This document shows, piece by piece, positions 45,868 through 58,800 of a stretch of 64,000 nt of DNA. Origin of the DNA: Echinococcus granulosus (Eukaryota; Platyhelminthes; Cestoda; Cyclophyllidea; Taeniidae); contig NW_020170391.1 in assembly GCF_000524195.1 (NCBI RefSeq), positions 1,503,994 to 1,567,993 of the forward strand. The letters are read 5' to 3'. The notes beneath the pieces were generated by a model. The model was not told the DNA's origin, searched no databases, and saw only the letters and a program-made list of their open reading frames with translations. Each line of letters begins with the position of its first letter. Position 1 is the stretch's first letter. The position numbers were made by a program, and so were the translations under genes.

Positions 45868-48800
45868 TCAAATTCTGCCTACAAACAAATTGGTCATCGT
45901 TGCATGTGGCCTAATTACCAACACATCCATGTGATTTACCGGTAGGTTCAGAGGCTTCTTCTGACTGCTCTCTTTTTCGGCCGCTATAGCAGCAGCGTCG
46001 ACCGCCCAGGGATTGCCGCCGTTCACGGCAGAGGGCACCCTCGCGGGAGGTGTGGGGGGTAGGAGGCCGCCGGAAAGCTCCTCCTGTCCTCGAAAAGGCT
46101 CAAACAGCAACTCCATCGGATTGTTTCCCTTCCCTGCCTGGTTCTCCGCTGTCCTACCGAAGCACTCATCCACCCAGTTGCACGTAGACACCTATGCACA
46201 CATCAACCCCGACACTTCGGCCTCGCTTTTGAAATAAATGTACACAAGAGGGACAGCTTTAATTACGGGCTCACTCACCTTCTCGTCATTCGGTACTGAC
46301 GATCGAGTGGCTAGTTCCAAAAAGCCATCTTCGCCACCCGGACTGCGGTAGGGCATTTGCAGTGGAGGAGGAAGACTTAGTGAGTTGCTACCACCAGGAC
46401 TAGAGGAGTTCTCAGTACCCGATAGCCGTGTACCGTTGTTAGCGATCCCACTTCGGCCCGACTGCAACGGGGAAAGACTGGGGAGTTTGGGACTTCCACT
46501 AAGGGAAAGCTGTCCCTGCACTGTGTGTCCTGAGGAGGAGGTTTTTCGAAGCGACTGATGCCGAGAACCAGGACTCAGCATGTTCTGCACCATTGCGTCC
46601 AGCTCTGCAAGCCGCGAAAAACCCTCTGACTTTGACCCGGAGTAGGTGGATGGCTGGGGGAAATGAGATGATGTCCTCGGTGACGCGACGCTCTGCAACG
46701 CAGATTTCTGTTGTGATACAGCGTTACATACTTTTCTTGGATTGGCAAGCTTAAATTTCGATTACATTGTCATAATAAACAGTTTTAAATAAATCCTGAA
46801 TAAAACACTGTGGTACAAGTTTACATCTTTTAGCAGGAAAGGCATGGGGTGTGCTGCCGACATTTACTTACAGACACGCCGTTGGAAACTTTGGAAATTG
46901 AGGTAGCAGGAGGAACTGGGGAGAGATTTTCCAGACGTTTTAACCGCAGAGCCATTTTCTGAAACCCTTCAGAAAGATTCCTGTTTTGGTTGAGGAGCTG
47001 TTCGATTCGATACTAAAAAGAGGTAGATGCCATGAATGGCCGTTATCGGTGGTATCGATGCAGTGTTTTTACGGGATTTGAGGCATACTTGCCCTTCCAT
47101 ACGCGCTGCAGCCTCCAATCTGAGTTGCCTCATTAGCCGATGGACTTGATAGATGGCTATTTTGGTCTCTGTCTCCTGGATATTTAGCTGCCGCTTTAGC
47201 ACATCGAGTGTTTCCGTAGACAGAACTGTCTCACTGTTGGCTACCTTTTCTTCTAGCTTTGCTGAGTCAGCCGGTGTGGAGGCCAAGTTGGGAGCGGTAA
47301 TTGAAATCGGTATTCCCATGGTAGGATCGCCGCTGTTTGATGCCTCCTTCGAAAGTTGGTAGGAAGAAACTGATCTTAGGTCATTTTTGCACGTCCTAGT
47401 CATTTTGGCTCCTAGAATGTCCAGCTGCCGAATGAGAGAATCGTGCGTCTCACTTAACGTTCCGACACGTCCACCCTATGGAGAAGTGTAATAGGCCAGC
47501 AAAGATTATTCCTTACCAGATATGGAACCCATGACATCGAATCTGACTGACGTTGCTTTTCTTTCGACACAACCGGCTGATCACTCGTTAGGCTACCTTG
47601 AAGTTCGCTCAACAAACGACTAAGTAGAACGGGATCAGGTGGAATACTGGACTGGCTTTGCACTGAATGTGTGCTACCTAAAAATAGACAAGTTTGAATT
47701 TAATAAATCATGTGCAGACTGAGATAAATAAATCATCACTTACTTCCACACAAAATTTCGCGTGCAAGATTTGTATCAAGCGACTGACTTTGCGGCAAAC
47801 CGAAGAGGGGGAGAGAAATAGGTGTTGGATATCCTAGACCATGCCCGAATCGGTCCCATGCTAGGAAGTCATCGTTGGTGATGCTCTGCTTTATGTGCGA
47901 ACGAGGATAACGACGTGGAACATCAGAGCTGTCACTTGAAGCATCGCCATTGTTGCTGAAGGCACGATGACGACGCCGACGTAGGCCAGAAGCGGCCTTC
48001 TTTACCTTCTTCAACGTCAATGGAGTGATGGGTTGCTTTGAGTCCTCGTCAGAGGCCTCCTCGCTGTAAATGACGCTCCTCGCACGATCTTCCCTTCCAT
48101 TCTTCCCAGGGTCCTCATCGGAGCTGCAATTCTTTCGTCGCGTCCGATGTCGTCGCCTGCGCGGCGAATGCCATTCGTTCTCGTCCGAGGAGTTCTCGCC
48201 AATGGGTGGTGATTGACTGCGGTGGTTCTGCTGTAGCGGTTTTCGACGGTGTGGTAAGGTCGTGTGAAAACTATCACCACCTCCTGCAGTCTGACCTTCG
48301 TCGCTCTTCTTTGAGGCTTGATCGTTTTCCTGCTTTTGAAGTGCCAGCCGATGACAGACGTCAAAAGCCTGGCCAACAGTTCGAACTATTCTCATCGCCT
48401 GCAACTGGGCGAAGAAGACGTTTAAATCAAACTGTTCGGTGCATTAAAAGTGTATAGTCAGAAACCCAAATAAACCATTATTTACAATGTTAAAGCTAAA
48501 TCATATCGATGAAGTTGAATAAAACGCATTATCCATATCAGATTGATGTCATTTCAGTTGGAGAGGAGACCCTAAGGCTAACACTGTTTGACTTTAATCA
48601 TAAGGTGCCCAACTTTGTTTATGTTTTCCACTGGTAAGCTACTTCGACGCTTTGATTGGGCATAAACTCAAAGTAAAACAATTATGCAGACTATGCCGCT
48701 TTATCAACTCACTTTTTTATAAGCCTTGAAGACGTAGCATTTGAAGCAGCTGCTTTTGCCATCTCTAGCAATATAGCTGAATATCTTCAAATCCTGAGAG

Positions 48801-51800
48801 TCATGAGAGACGTAGAAAATTCTGGAAGGGCGGAATAATAGTGTTTTTTTACAAAGAGCAAATGTATTATTTCAAGCGATCGCGCCGATCAGGCACTGGT
48901 TGGAACCGCGCATACGTTTTGCAAAAGTGCTGTCTCATCATTAGTACTACTGAGTGTCAAATATCTAGTAATTATCTAGTCACTACGACTATATTGTTGG
49001 AGTCAGGTCTAAATGAATGGAAATCGAGGCTTGAATAAAAATTCACGGGCATAAGCGGTATTCGAGTAATTATGATTTTTAGGTAATTATTAATGCATAG
49101 AAAAGAAACCATTGAATTCGAAAGCGTAGGAAATCCACCTTCAGGTAACCTGATCTCCCTTTGTACAGTTTACACAGCTCGACATAAGTTAAAGGCGATT
49201 CCTTTTGGGATCACAGCTATTATTGCTTTATTCGTGAGAATTGCACTATTATGGTAGTTAAAGGGTACTTGAATGAGGTAATAACGTTCACGACTTATAT
49301 TTCGGAGAGGTACAAGTGCCGTTTGAATTTGTATGGACGCGGTCTATACTAGGCGGATTCCACCAATTCTAGGGGTGTTTGAGAAATATTTCGAGACACT
49401 CTTGTTTACTCAACTGCATTCTTTGCACGACCAATTTTTAGGCCAAAAAATACCATAAAGGTCCTCGAGGCCCTCAGAGACCTCACAAAATTGCTTTTAA
49501 ACATTCTACGAGGGCTATGAAATCACCGAACAAGGCGCATTTGAAATTCCAGGCCATTCATACTTTCTGGTTGAAAGTTATTGTAAAATGTTAAGACCCA
49601 AAAAACTTGAGCAAAGTCGTGGCACGAGTATCGAGGTGAGACATGGTTTTGGTGGGATGAAATAATAGTGCTTCTTTTGCAAAGACCTTGATATAAGGCG
49701 TTGAAACTGTCGTGTTTCAAAAATATGGCTTTGAAATTTCTTAAAGTCTATGGAAGCTTCCTAGTAGAACAAAATTATACTGACTTCACTGCAGATTTTT
49801 GAACTTTTCTGATCAAATCAGTGGCATTAGTATTGACGGATGAGACCAACCTGTAGATAGGATGGAAGAGTATTACGTTGGCGGGATGTACGCAGGAGAG
49901 GGCAGAGGCGTTGCGCAAACCCAAGCCGAGAAGACCGCCACCGTTGCTGCCACTGTGGCAGGAGGGAGAGGAGGGCGTCTGAGGCCCGCCAGTCCCACCA
50001 ACCTCCATGTTCATTGAGGTAGGTATTTCTATAACAAGGACAATCACAGCATCCGCTGTCAGTAGAGTGCTCTTTTTCTCGCATTTAAAGCAACTGCATT
50101 CCCAACAAGGGGTATTGTGAACGCAAAAGGGCGCTTATTTTGAGCATAAATTAATATCCTCTTGCTCTCCTTTTTTGAACTATTAAAACCTTAAAAACAA
50201 ATGTTGTAAGATTTAAGAAGTCAGCTGCTCATTTTAACCTTTTAAGGGGAACAAAAAGAGCTGTTGAGCTTGCCTACATTAAATACATCCTCAAGAGGCT
50301 GAGTAAGCTCCCTATTGCCTAGTGCAACAAAGTACGGAATACGAAGAGCTATAAAAGAGATGTCAACTGCCGCGATTGTTCTACTTACGACGTTTTCATA
50401 CCATAGCCGAAAACAATGCTTGCGTATGTTGATAATGGCTCTCCATGCTACCTTCCCGGAAGGCATTTTAGTTTACGTATACTGAATTAGGTGAAACCAT
50501 TTTATGGCAAAACCATAAGTGGCTTGCAATAAATGCTGAAAGTCGGACTTTTGAAGGGGTAGAAGAATCCATCAAAAACCACTTTGTCATAGCGATTAAA
50601 ACTTTTTACATTATGCAGTGATAACAGGTAGGCCGTACATACTTTGTGTCCGTAGGTAAATTTAGTCAGATTAGCTCACCAGTAGGGACTGGAGTAGTCG
50701 ATCCCGATATTTTGCTTAAGGCAGAAGAGAGCCTGGTTCCGACCTGTTGAAAATTTAGAATATGCTAATTGACTCAAAAAGTGGAATTTACTTTTGGTTT
50801 CTAAACCACTGGATATGAATGCTTGATAATTAGAATACAATAATAAAAACGTAAAAATTTGCTACTGTCAAACTTTAATTGATATGAATGTACAGGGTAT
50901 GCAAAAATGCCTCATGCAATGGCATCGTTTCTTCATCCTCAATTCAAAACTGTGTGTGAAACAACGCTAATGCATGTTTAAGTACTGCAATCAGCCAACA
51001 AAAAAATTAACACGGAAAGACTTGCCACCTTTGGTTTGTTTCTTCCGTAAACATAGACACCGTCAGCTGACACTTTAAGTAACGCCTTCTGTTTCTTCAC
51101 TCCTTTGGCTTTGAACTCATACTAAAGATGTAACAAATGTGCAAGGTGGAAGCAAAGGGGGTATCGTGCTTAAATATAATACTTTCGGAGATGTTACTAT
51201 GTAAGAAGAGAGGACCTTGATTGTAGGTTGGTGTTTTACCAGTTTCTTACAAAGCTTTAGATAATCTATAGGGTGGTAATGTCTGAATATCGAAAATACC
51301 AAAACCGAGGCCTTAAAAATAACGATTATTCATAATGGCACGGACTTTATATACGTATTCAGTTGTGCTGATTGCAGTGTGATTAGGAGAAAGCCGAAAT
51401 TTATAGCGTATTTATTAAGGAAATGATTTTAAAGTATTAAAGAGTCCGTCATTACACTTCTGCAATATAGCCTAAAACTACATTGTGGAATTTCACCATT
51501 GACATACCGGGTGTCTCGTGATTCCATCATAGTTAGGTACTTTGGCGTTTCATAAGTGCAATAATTAAGTACTCCGAAAGGTCTGTAGTGATTTAGTTTG
51601 AAAAGAAGGCAGCGCATTTCCTTTCTGATAGTTCAGAAGACAATCCTGATTCAAAGTCATTATATTTAAAGGCCGGAACAGAAGTTGTATTACGTAAGTG
51701 GCTGAAATTTAGTTTTCCGCCTACAAAAGTTAGAAACTTGCAACTTTTGCGGAAGTATTAAATTTATATCTAGTCCGGCTAAGTGTAGCACCAATTGACA

Positions 51801-52159
51801 GGATGCAAGTCGCAGAATTGGCAATTTTCTAATTAAACTGACCTGAAGCTGTAAAGATTGAGGCATATTTTCTAGTCAATTTCTATCATTTCTCAAAAAC
51901 CTATCGCAGTTTATCTCACAGTTTGCAAGAGATGTGCCGACTATCGGGGTAAATATTTGTTCCAGTTGTGAAAAACATAAGGAAAATTCATTTATTGGAT
52001 AAAAATTTCGAGACTACACTAAATTACGTTTGATAGGATAAAGGAATGAAATTATTATGGTGTGAATTTGAGCAAAAAACAGCTCACCCGAATGCGCCGC
52101 ATGGAGGAGACGATTTCTAGTCGATTTTGGGGTCTCGGCACTTCCATCGCTCCAATGAA
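45868..52159 (-). CDS. NOS1AP: NOS1AP/CAPON-like PTB-domain adaptor, 5' exon missing
   Basis: Exons 52159-52088, 51121-51029, 49978-49851, 48821-48713, 48404-47744, 47677-47517, 47475-47089, 47012-46872, 46707-46279 and 46191-45868, all in phase, give about 740 residues. The PTB domain reads [53 protein letters not shown] and [17 protein letters not shown], nearly identical to human CAPON. The later coiled coil ([20 protein letters not shown], then [10 protein letters not shown]) also matches. In animals it links the neuronal NO synthase PDZ domain and other partners to signalling complexes. Differences: the lysine run of the human PTB loop is replaced by a Ser/Gly-rich insert, the middle holds an Arg/Ser/Asp-rich region, and the C-terminus ends FVGRI rather than the human PDZ ligand EIAV. 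The exon coding the very N-terminus was not found within the 11.8 kb to the right. Confidence 0.93.
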
Positions 52160-55100
52160 CTTAAACGAGATGCCACGTTAAGGCCATGCACGATAGAACC
52201 ACTTTCAAATTGACGCTAAACAGCCAGGCTGCCAATATTCAGGACAATTTTCAGGGGAGGTTACAGTTTGCTCATTATAAATAGTTCACTAAACTGTCAG
52301 AAAGATGGCCCGCGTTCTGTTAATCTTGCACTGCTCTTTCAAGGAGGATCGTATTCATTTAATCCAGCGAAATGGTTAATTTACTATGTCTGAGAACTCG
52401 GCATAAAATATGCAGATGCAATTACGAATTGCAAAGTACAGCAAACAGACTTACCGTAGTCAAATATTCGTAAGTTAATGGACAAACCACCCCAGAAAAT
52501 TTTAACATTTTTCTTGAAGATTGAAACAAACAAATCCAGATATAAATATGTGCACAGAAATATTCAAGTAAGGATGTTACTTTGATAAGTTAAAGGATTC
52601 TCATTCGTAGTAGCTATTAATATAACAAATGCATTAGATCCTGTGAGTGAAGAGTGTAGCATTCGGTTATTTGTTTGCCTAGAAATAACTTAAATATCAG
52701 AATATTGCAATAAAACCTTTTTGAGAAGATTGAAGGGCTTCTTTTGATAGCCCTCCCGACGCCAGTTACAGGTAGCCTTAAAGGGCATTATGCCTCAGCG
52801 AACACGGTAATGTAAACGCCCTGCTTAGTGATGAAAGCGAAATACTATCACATGCGAGTCGTGAACTCAACTTGAATAATGCTGCTGCAGTCGCCATAAA
52901 TCCTTAATGGGCAAAATAGATGATGGTACTTTAATGTTGATAGCCGGAGAGGTGGATGAGAATCGAAATAGCTGTATTAACTTTGTCAGAAGATAAATCG
53001 TGCTTTGAAATACATTTTGCCCAAATAACTTTCTCCGCCGACTAGTTGAAGTAAACTGGCCGAATTATTAATGTTCACCTTGCCTCTTGGGTATAAGTGG
53101 TTAACATGACTGTTGAGACTTTGTCCCACCACATGCTAATAGACTCCTGCTAAAACGAAAATCAGGTTTAAGGCCAGATGGCTGTATGCCATCTCTTAAC
53201 TCCGTGATTGTCAGTGACAGTGAAGTAAAGTGAGAAAGTGTTTGAGACCGCAAAGGGGGACTGTAAGTCTGTCAAGAATGGTATCGGAAAAATGTTTGAG
53301 GTAAAAGTTTATTTTGGTAGGGGAGCTGAACTGTCAACAGTCAAATGTGAAATCCGTGCCCTCAAGTGTACGTGATTTACTCGTACGACATGCTTAAACG
53401 TGCACTTCACATGATCTGCCATTTATTAGAAAAAGCGGCCGACACTGAATTAGGGCTAAACTATGACTCCAAGCCTGTGTACTGGTATATAGATGGGCGG
53501 GTAAAGCGGTCAAGCAATTTTAACAATCCAGCAGATTACTAAAAGTCAACAGAGAGCTGATCCAGTAAAGGTTTTGGGGCACACGACCCCATCCACCGAC
53601 AACTCATTTACCCTATTTCATAAACAACAACATCTAGAAATTATATTAGCACCAAAAATCAACTTCATTTTAGTGCATATGTCCATTTATCTATGTTACA
53701 AATTATTCCGAGTTTTAGACTTAGTGACTTGAGCCTATTTCTCAACCACTGTAAGCGCATTTAAATGCCGAAATAGAAATTCACAAAAGTCTATTTCCTT
53801 GCCAATTTCTCCAAATGGGCTCTCTTGCCCTGATATTATAGTTTAGATTTTTTCAAAAAAGCTGGGACAAGTTTGTTTATTTGTTCATTCCGTTCCTAAT
53901 TTTTGGCTACACTCCAAAACACCACCAATTTTTTTTCAGGAAGTGAAAATGATGGTATTTCCTGCTAAACAACCATCAAGATTCACATTAGCTATCTTAA
54001 CTAATAAAGAGCGTAAATTTCACCAAGCAGCTATTTGCTATTTCTCCTAGTTTATTTGGTAGCACAAATTGCTCATAGGAAAATTGCCCGGAATTGCATA
54101 AAATTTGCCACTTCATTCCTTTAATCGTGCTGAATGTCAACAAATGACAATGCATTGGAAGTCTGACGCAAATAAAAACTATAGCTTTTGCTCTTAAGCC
54201 TTTAACGGTCACGAGTTGCATGCATTCTTCTATATTCTGTATTCTTATAATGTGTTCTGTATTTTTTCTTTATGGCACAGCTTGAAGCTTATTAAGAACC
54301 CTCTATAGTTTTATCTTCTTCTACCTTAATTAAGGTTTGGTACGTCTGCTAATGCAGCTTTAATTGTTCAAATTTTCCACCAAGTGACAGGTTTCTCTTT
54401 TTCCTTCCTACCATTGATAACATTTGATGATGTATTTTTAAACGGACACCTAATATGTTCAGTCGCAAAAACTGCATGTCCATGCCACATCGCGCACGTA
54501 CTTACAAAAGCGCAATCTTTTCCAGTATTATCTACAGGTATCAACTTCTGCCAAATATTTCGAGGTCACATAAGTTTAATCTGAGGATTCCTTTTACAAA
54601 TAAGTAAGCAGACTCAGTCTTTCCGGCAAAAAGGAAAATTTTAGAGTTAGCTCTAAACTGAGATGTGGTGTGGACAAATCAGATTTGAAGAAATCACATT
54701 AGCCTAACGTCATTTCCGCGAATTTTATTTACTGCTAACTCGATTTTGTGCTTTGGATGAATACAAATGTTTTAGAGTGCCATATCAAGCCCCAAGAACC
54801 TCTGAATGGAGGACTTGAAATTAATCCAATTTTGTTGGTATCTTGAATCTTATTCTTGTTGTCAACTTTTGCGCATTTCGGTTTTCGTTTTATTAACATG
54901 ACTGTTAAATGCCCAACTGTAAAACGCTCCAGCTTCGCATAGGGAAAATTTCAGCTAATGGATTAAAAGACTCAGACCGTTCCTGTTAATAGATCTCCAA
55001 TTTTATTTAACAGAAATATCTACCTGAAAGGAGAGAAGCAGAAAAATAAGACATTTGCTGAAGCTCAAATTCCGCTTCCATATATTTAACATTTGGCTGT

Positions 55101-55645
55101 GTGCATCACTTTTCAAACTTTCCTAGCAAGCCAAGACTTTGGATTATTTACTTTGAATCAAATCCCTGCGGGAACGAGAATGTATTTTGACTAAAGGCAT
55201 TACTACCTCATGTCTGGGAATAATGGGGTGTGACTAACTACCGATGACTGCAACTATGGAACCACTCTAAGTCAACGCAGTCGATTTGTTAGCTAAAATA
55301 AAACATCCACTGTAATTACATGATAATGAAAATGAACTAAAAGGTACCATTTATACATTGAGCACGATGGCAAAACACCAGCGTCAAGGATGTATTTTGA
55401 GAGTGAACTGAGATCGCTTCGCTTCGGGAGAAGAAGAATCACCCAGGGACCTTTTTACAGTGGCTCTTATTTAGAGCAATTCATTATGAAGAAGTTAACC
55501 TCAGGCTTGATCCTCTAATGCTGGTACATTGGTATGCTAGATAGGATTTTGAAAAGCAGAGCAGAACCCTGGTGTCAATTTTACCACAGCAGCTGCTGTT
55601 GTTGTGAGCTTCTGGATGTGAATAAAGCGCCTACTTAGCGGAGGG
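52160..55645. other. Long gene-free stretch (intron or intergenic)
   Basis: Upstream of the first NOS1AP exon I could find. AT-rich, no open frame above about 75 codons with a recognisable domain. It may be part of a large first intron of NOS1AP. Confidence 0.4.
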
Positions 55646-55802
55646 ATGCGTGCATCGCGTCGGACGCGATTCCGCTCGCGTGCTACTTCGTATTATGTCC
55701 TGCTGGTGGTGCTCGCGGGGCGGATGCTAGTGTCCGACGTATCTCTCAATTATTCACGACTCTTACACACCCCAAACTATGGTTGTGCTACACGTATAGA
55801 AG
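55646..55802 (+). CDS. Possible first exon of a secreted or membrane protein
   Basis: A locally CpG- and GC-rich block (55620-55745) in an AT-rich surrounding contains an ATG frame of 52 codons that begins with a strongly basic segment (MRASRRTRFRSR) followed by a hydrophobic core (YYVLLVVLAGRMLV), the pattern of a signal peptide or anchor. It ends at a good donor, GAAG|GTATGG, in phase 1. A phase-compatible candidate exon lies at 58332-58381. No homologue is recognised. The opposite strand has stops, so this is not a shadow frame. Confidence 0.3.
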
Positions 55803-58800
55803 GTATGGTAAACACCGAAGGCCATTTCCAATCTGCACATTACATCCATTGGAGGAGTGAGGTGTAAGTGAGTGTCCAAATTAAAAGGGTAAGTTTGGAT
55901 TCATCTTCTTATTTGTGATCTTATTTGAATGTGACATATGCATGACGCTGGACTTCGTTCAACAAATTAAGCACGTACTTGCACCCTTGATTTTCCAGAA
56001 TTAGTGTTTCCTCCAGACAACATCTCGACAATCTAATCCATTAGCTACCTTATTTAAATTTACACACTTTAGTTTTACGACACTGATATCATTTAAAATG
56101 TGCTGGCTTAGACCGGTTTTAATGATGCGATTTTAACTGAAAGACCACTTAGTTTAACTGTAACAAAGTAAACGAGCTTTCTCTGAAAAGTGAAGTAAAA
56201 AGACTGACAAGTGTTTGAAGTTAAAAAGTGCTCTCTGGCAGAAGAGGAAACTGTCACAACGATAGCTCTCGATCACATTTTTCCATAAATCAACCCTAAT
56301 CACTAGCACGCTTTGCATCACACTTTATGCATATTCACAAGTGGCACTTTTGGGAAGGAAAAACAGTGCCGTCACAGAAACAAATTCAACATTATGAAAA
56401 AAGTCAGTTACGGTAATACACAAGGATGGTGTATTATTCTTGGTCCGAAATTTGGTTCAATGAGTGGATTTTATCCTCGTAACATTGTTTCGGAAAGAAT
56501 GATGGGTTGTGAGAAGCATAAATTATTCAAAATATAAAGAAGGTTGAGTGTAGTGACTTTGGTGTGATTGTACAGAGGTCTGAAAAAATGTATGACGAAG
56601 CCTCAAATAAAGAGCTTGAACTGCCAATAACCCTCGATGTGGAGAGGATAATTTTCGTCTAGTGTCAGCTGCCGCGTGTGTATTCCGATTAATGCGTCTT
56701 TTGGATGGCAAGAGAAGAAAGCAGTAAAAAGCTCACCAGTGTCGGTGTTGGTGCGTGTGTGCTTACAGTGGGGCAGAAATAATAAAAGCAACACAGAAAA
56801 CTGTCGCCGCAGAGGGTGAAAGTACGAAGGTCTTTCTACGAGTCGTGACCGATAGCCATTACCAAACAGCTACACCATCCACCGCAGCAGAAAGACTGAC
56901 CGAACAGTTTACATGTAGTTGGTGGAGCGAGCACTAGTGGACTGTTTTGCGCTCTCTTTAATTACCCAAGCCATAAGTGCACAAAAAATGCAGTCTTGGT
57001 TGAACTAGATTGCGAATGCAAATGGGTAAACTTTACTTCCTTGCTTTTTTCGTCACAATTTGAAGTTCCGCAATTTGATACATTAACCGCTTATCACAAT
57101 AATGTGCAAACCAGCACCTAACATTTCCTTTACCAAAATTTACTTGTCTTCATAATTTCAACTCTCAGTTCTTTTTATGCGCCAGCAGAACTCTTGCATC
57201 TTGTTATGAAAATTAGTTTCCCAATCCAAATTCATTATGACTGGTGAGGGATATGCAAAATCATGGTTAAGCTGTGGTTGTTATAACCTCTCATTACCAC
57301 TTTTTCTGAGATCTAAATTTAAACTCAGAAGCAGCCATCAATGAGAAAAATAATATATTTTGATGGAACTTAGCTTTTATGGAATGATCCTTTTAATTAT
57401 TAGCATTTCACCAGTTTCATTTATTTACCCTCACTGTAATAACATTAACTGAACAGAGGAACACGATTGTTCCTCCTATCGACGGCAACAATATTAAGGA
57501 GTCATAAATTGCTTAAGCAATTTTCAGGGAAAATTTTATTTGCTAAAATGTCATTTAATAAGGGAAAATGTGTATTTCAAGTATGGGATGCATTCAGCGA
57601 TTCTGTGTCTCATCCAACTGGGAATTCATTGATGGGTCCTACAACTAACTGCATGATTAGTGGCAGCAGAGGTAGCGAGTCGTTTGTTCGACCATTGTCC
57701 GAACAAATGGAGTGTGAAGGCGTACAGTTGTTCGCATGACCATGTGGCTGTTATTGTACTTCTGTGTGGTGTGACCAGATTGGGAAATCGTCTTCATGAC
57801 TAAGTTAAACCACGACTGTCTAGGCTTGTCAAGACTTCTAAGAAATTTGTAATTATCACGATTAATAACAAAATGGGTTTTTGGATAGTCAAAATGAGAT
57901 TACCCTAGCTATCTCTACTTTTTCACAATTCCCACGCTTTGATAGACTAGGAAAAAAATTTGCTAGCCACAGCTTAATAGGCAAACAATCGTAATGCTAA
58001 TGAGTGTTGAAATGATGCTTTCGCCAGGCAGTGACAACATCATTCAATCACCTTGATCGATAAACTCGCGCAATTCCATCTGGCTAGACGAAAAAGAAGG
58101 TCCAGTGCTCGAAGTCGATTTAAAAATGATCTCGAAGCTCACTGCGAATTTTTGGCCAATACTTTTAGAATGAAGTCGTCCTGTGATGCCCAAGGATGAA
58201 GCAGTAAAGGGAGTGAGCTTTACGAGTAAACCACCCACTTTGCGCGGAGCGTTCATACACAGGCTCTATTGTCCTTTTTAATTATCTCCACCCATCACCA
58301 ATACCAATTTTCCACTTTTTTGTTCTTTCAGATAACGTTCATAACCAGACAAACGTTTGTCAACTGGGAAAAGATATTTCTGTTTGATAAACTTTGCTGC
58401 TACATAAATTTGTTAAGTGGGTCACCTTCCAATAAAAAGCGAAGCAGAAAAATCAAGATAATGTAGTTACTGGTTGTACATTGGCACGACATCTGTCAAA
58501 AAAGGGGCATCTATGCCTAGTGTAAGAAAAAACAGCTCACAGCGGGTTTTTTACCCACTTGAATGCCACATGGTTCCCTAACAAATAAGTGAAACGGAAG
58601 ACTATTAAATCGAATTTATCTAAGTCCTTTTAGTAGGTCATAGGAAATGCGATTGCAGATTTTTTGACAACTTGCCACTCCCATATGTTCAGCCAATGAT
58701 TTGGTAACTTTATTTGAGCTTAAAGGTTTTGGCTGTCAAACTTGCCTACTAAAGCCTACTCGCATGTTGCGAGACAATAGTATACACTCTTGTAAAGCCA

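Noticed and set aside
48017..48376. 119-codon minus-strand frame rich in Arg
   Set aside because: It is an alternative frame within the large NOS1AP exon 48404-47744, whose frame is fixed by the PTB end motif.
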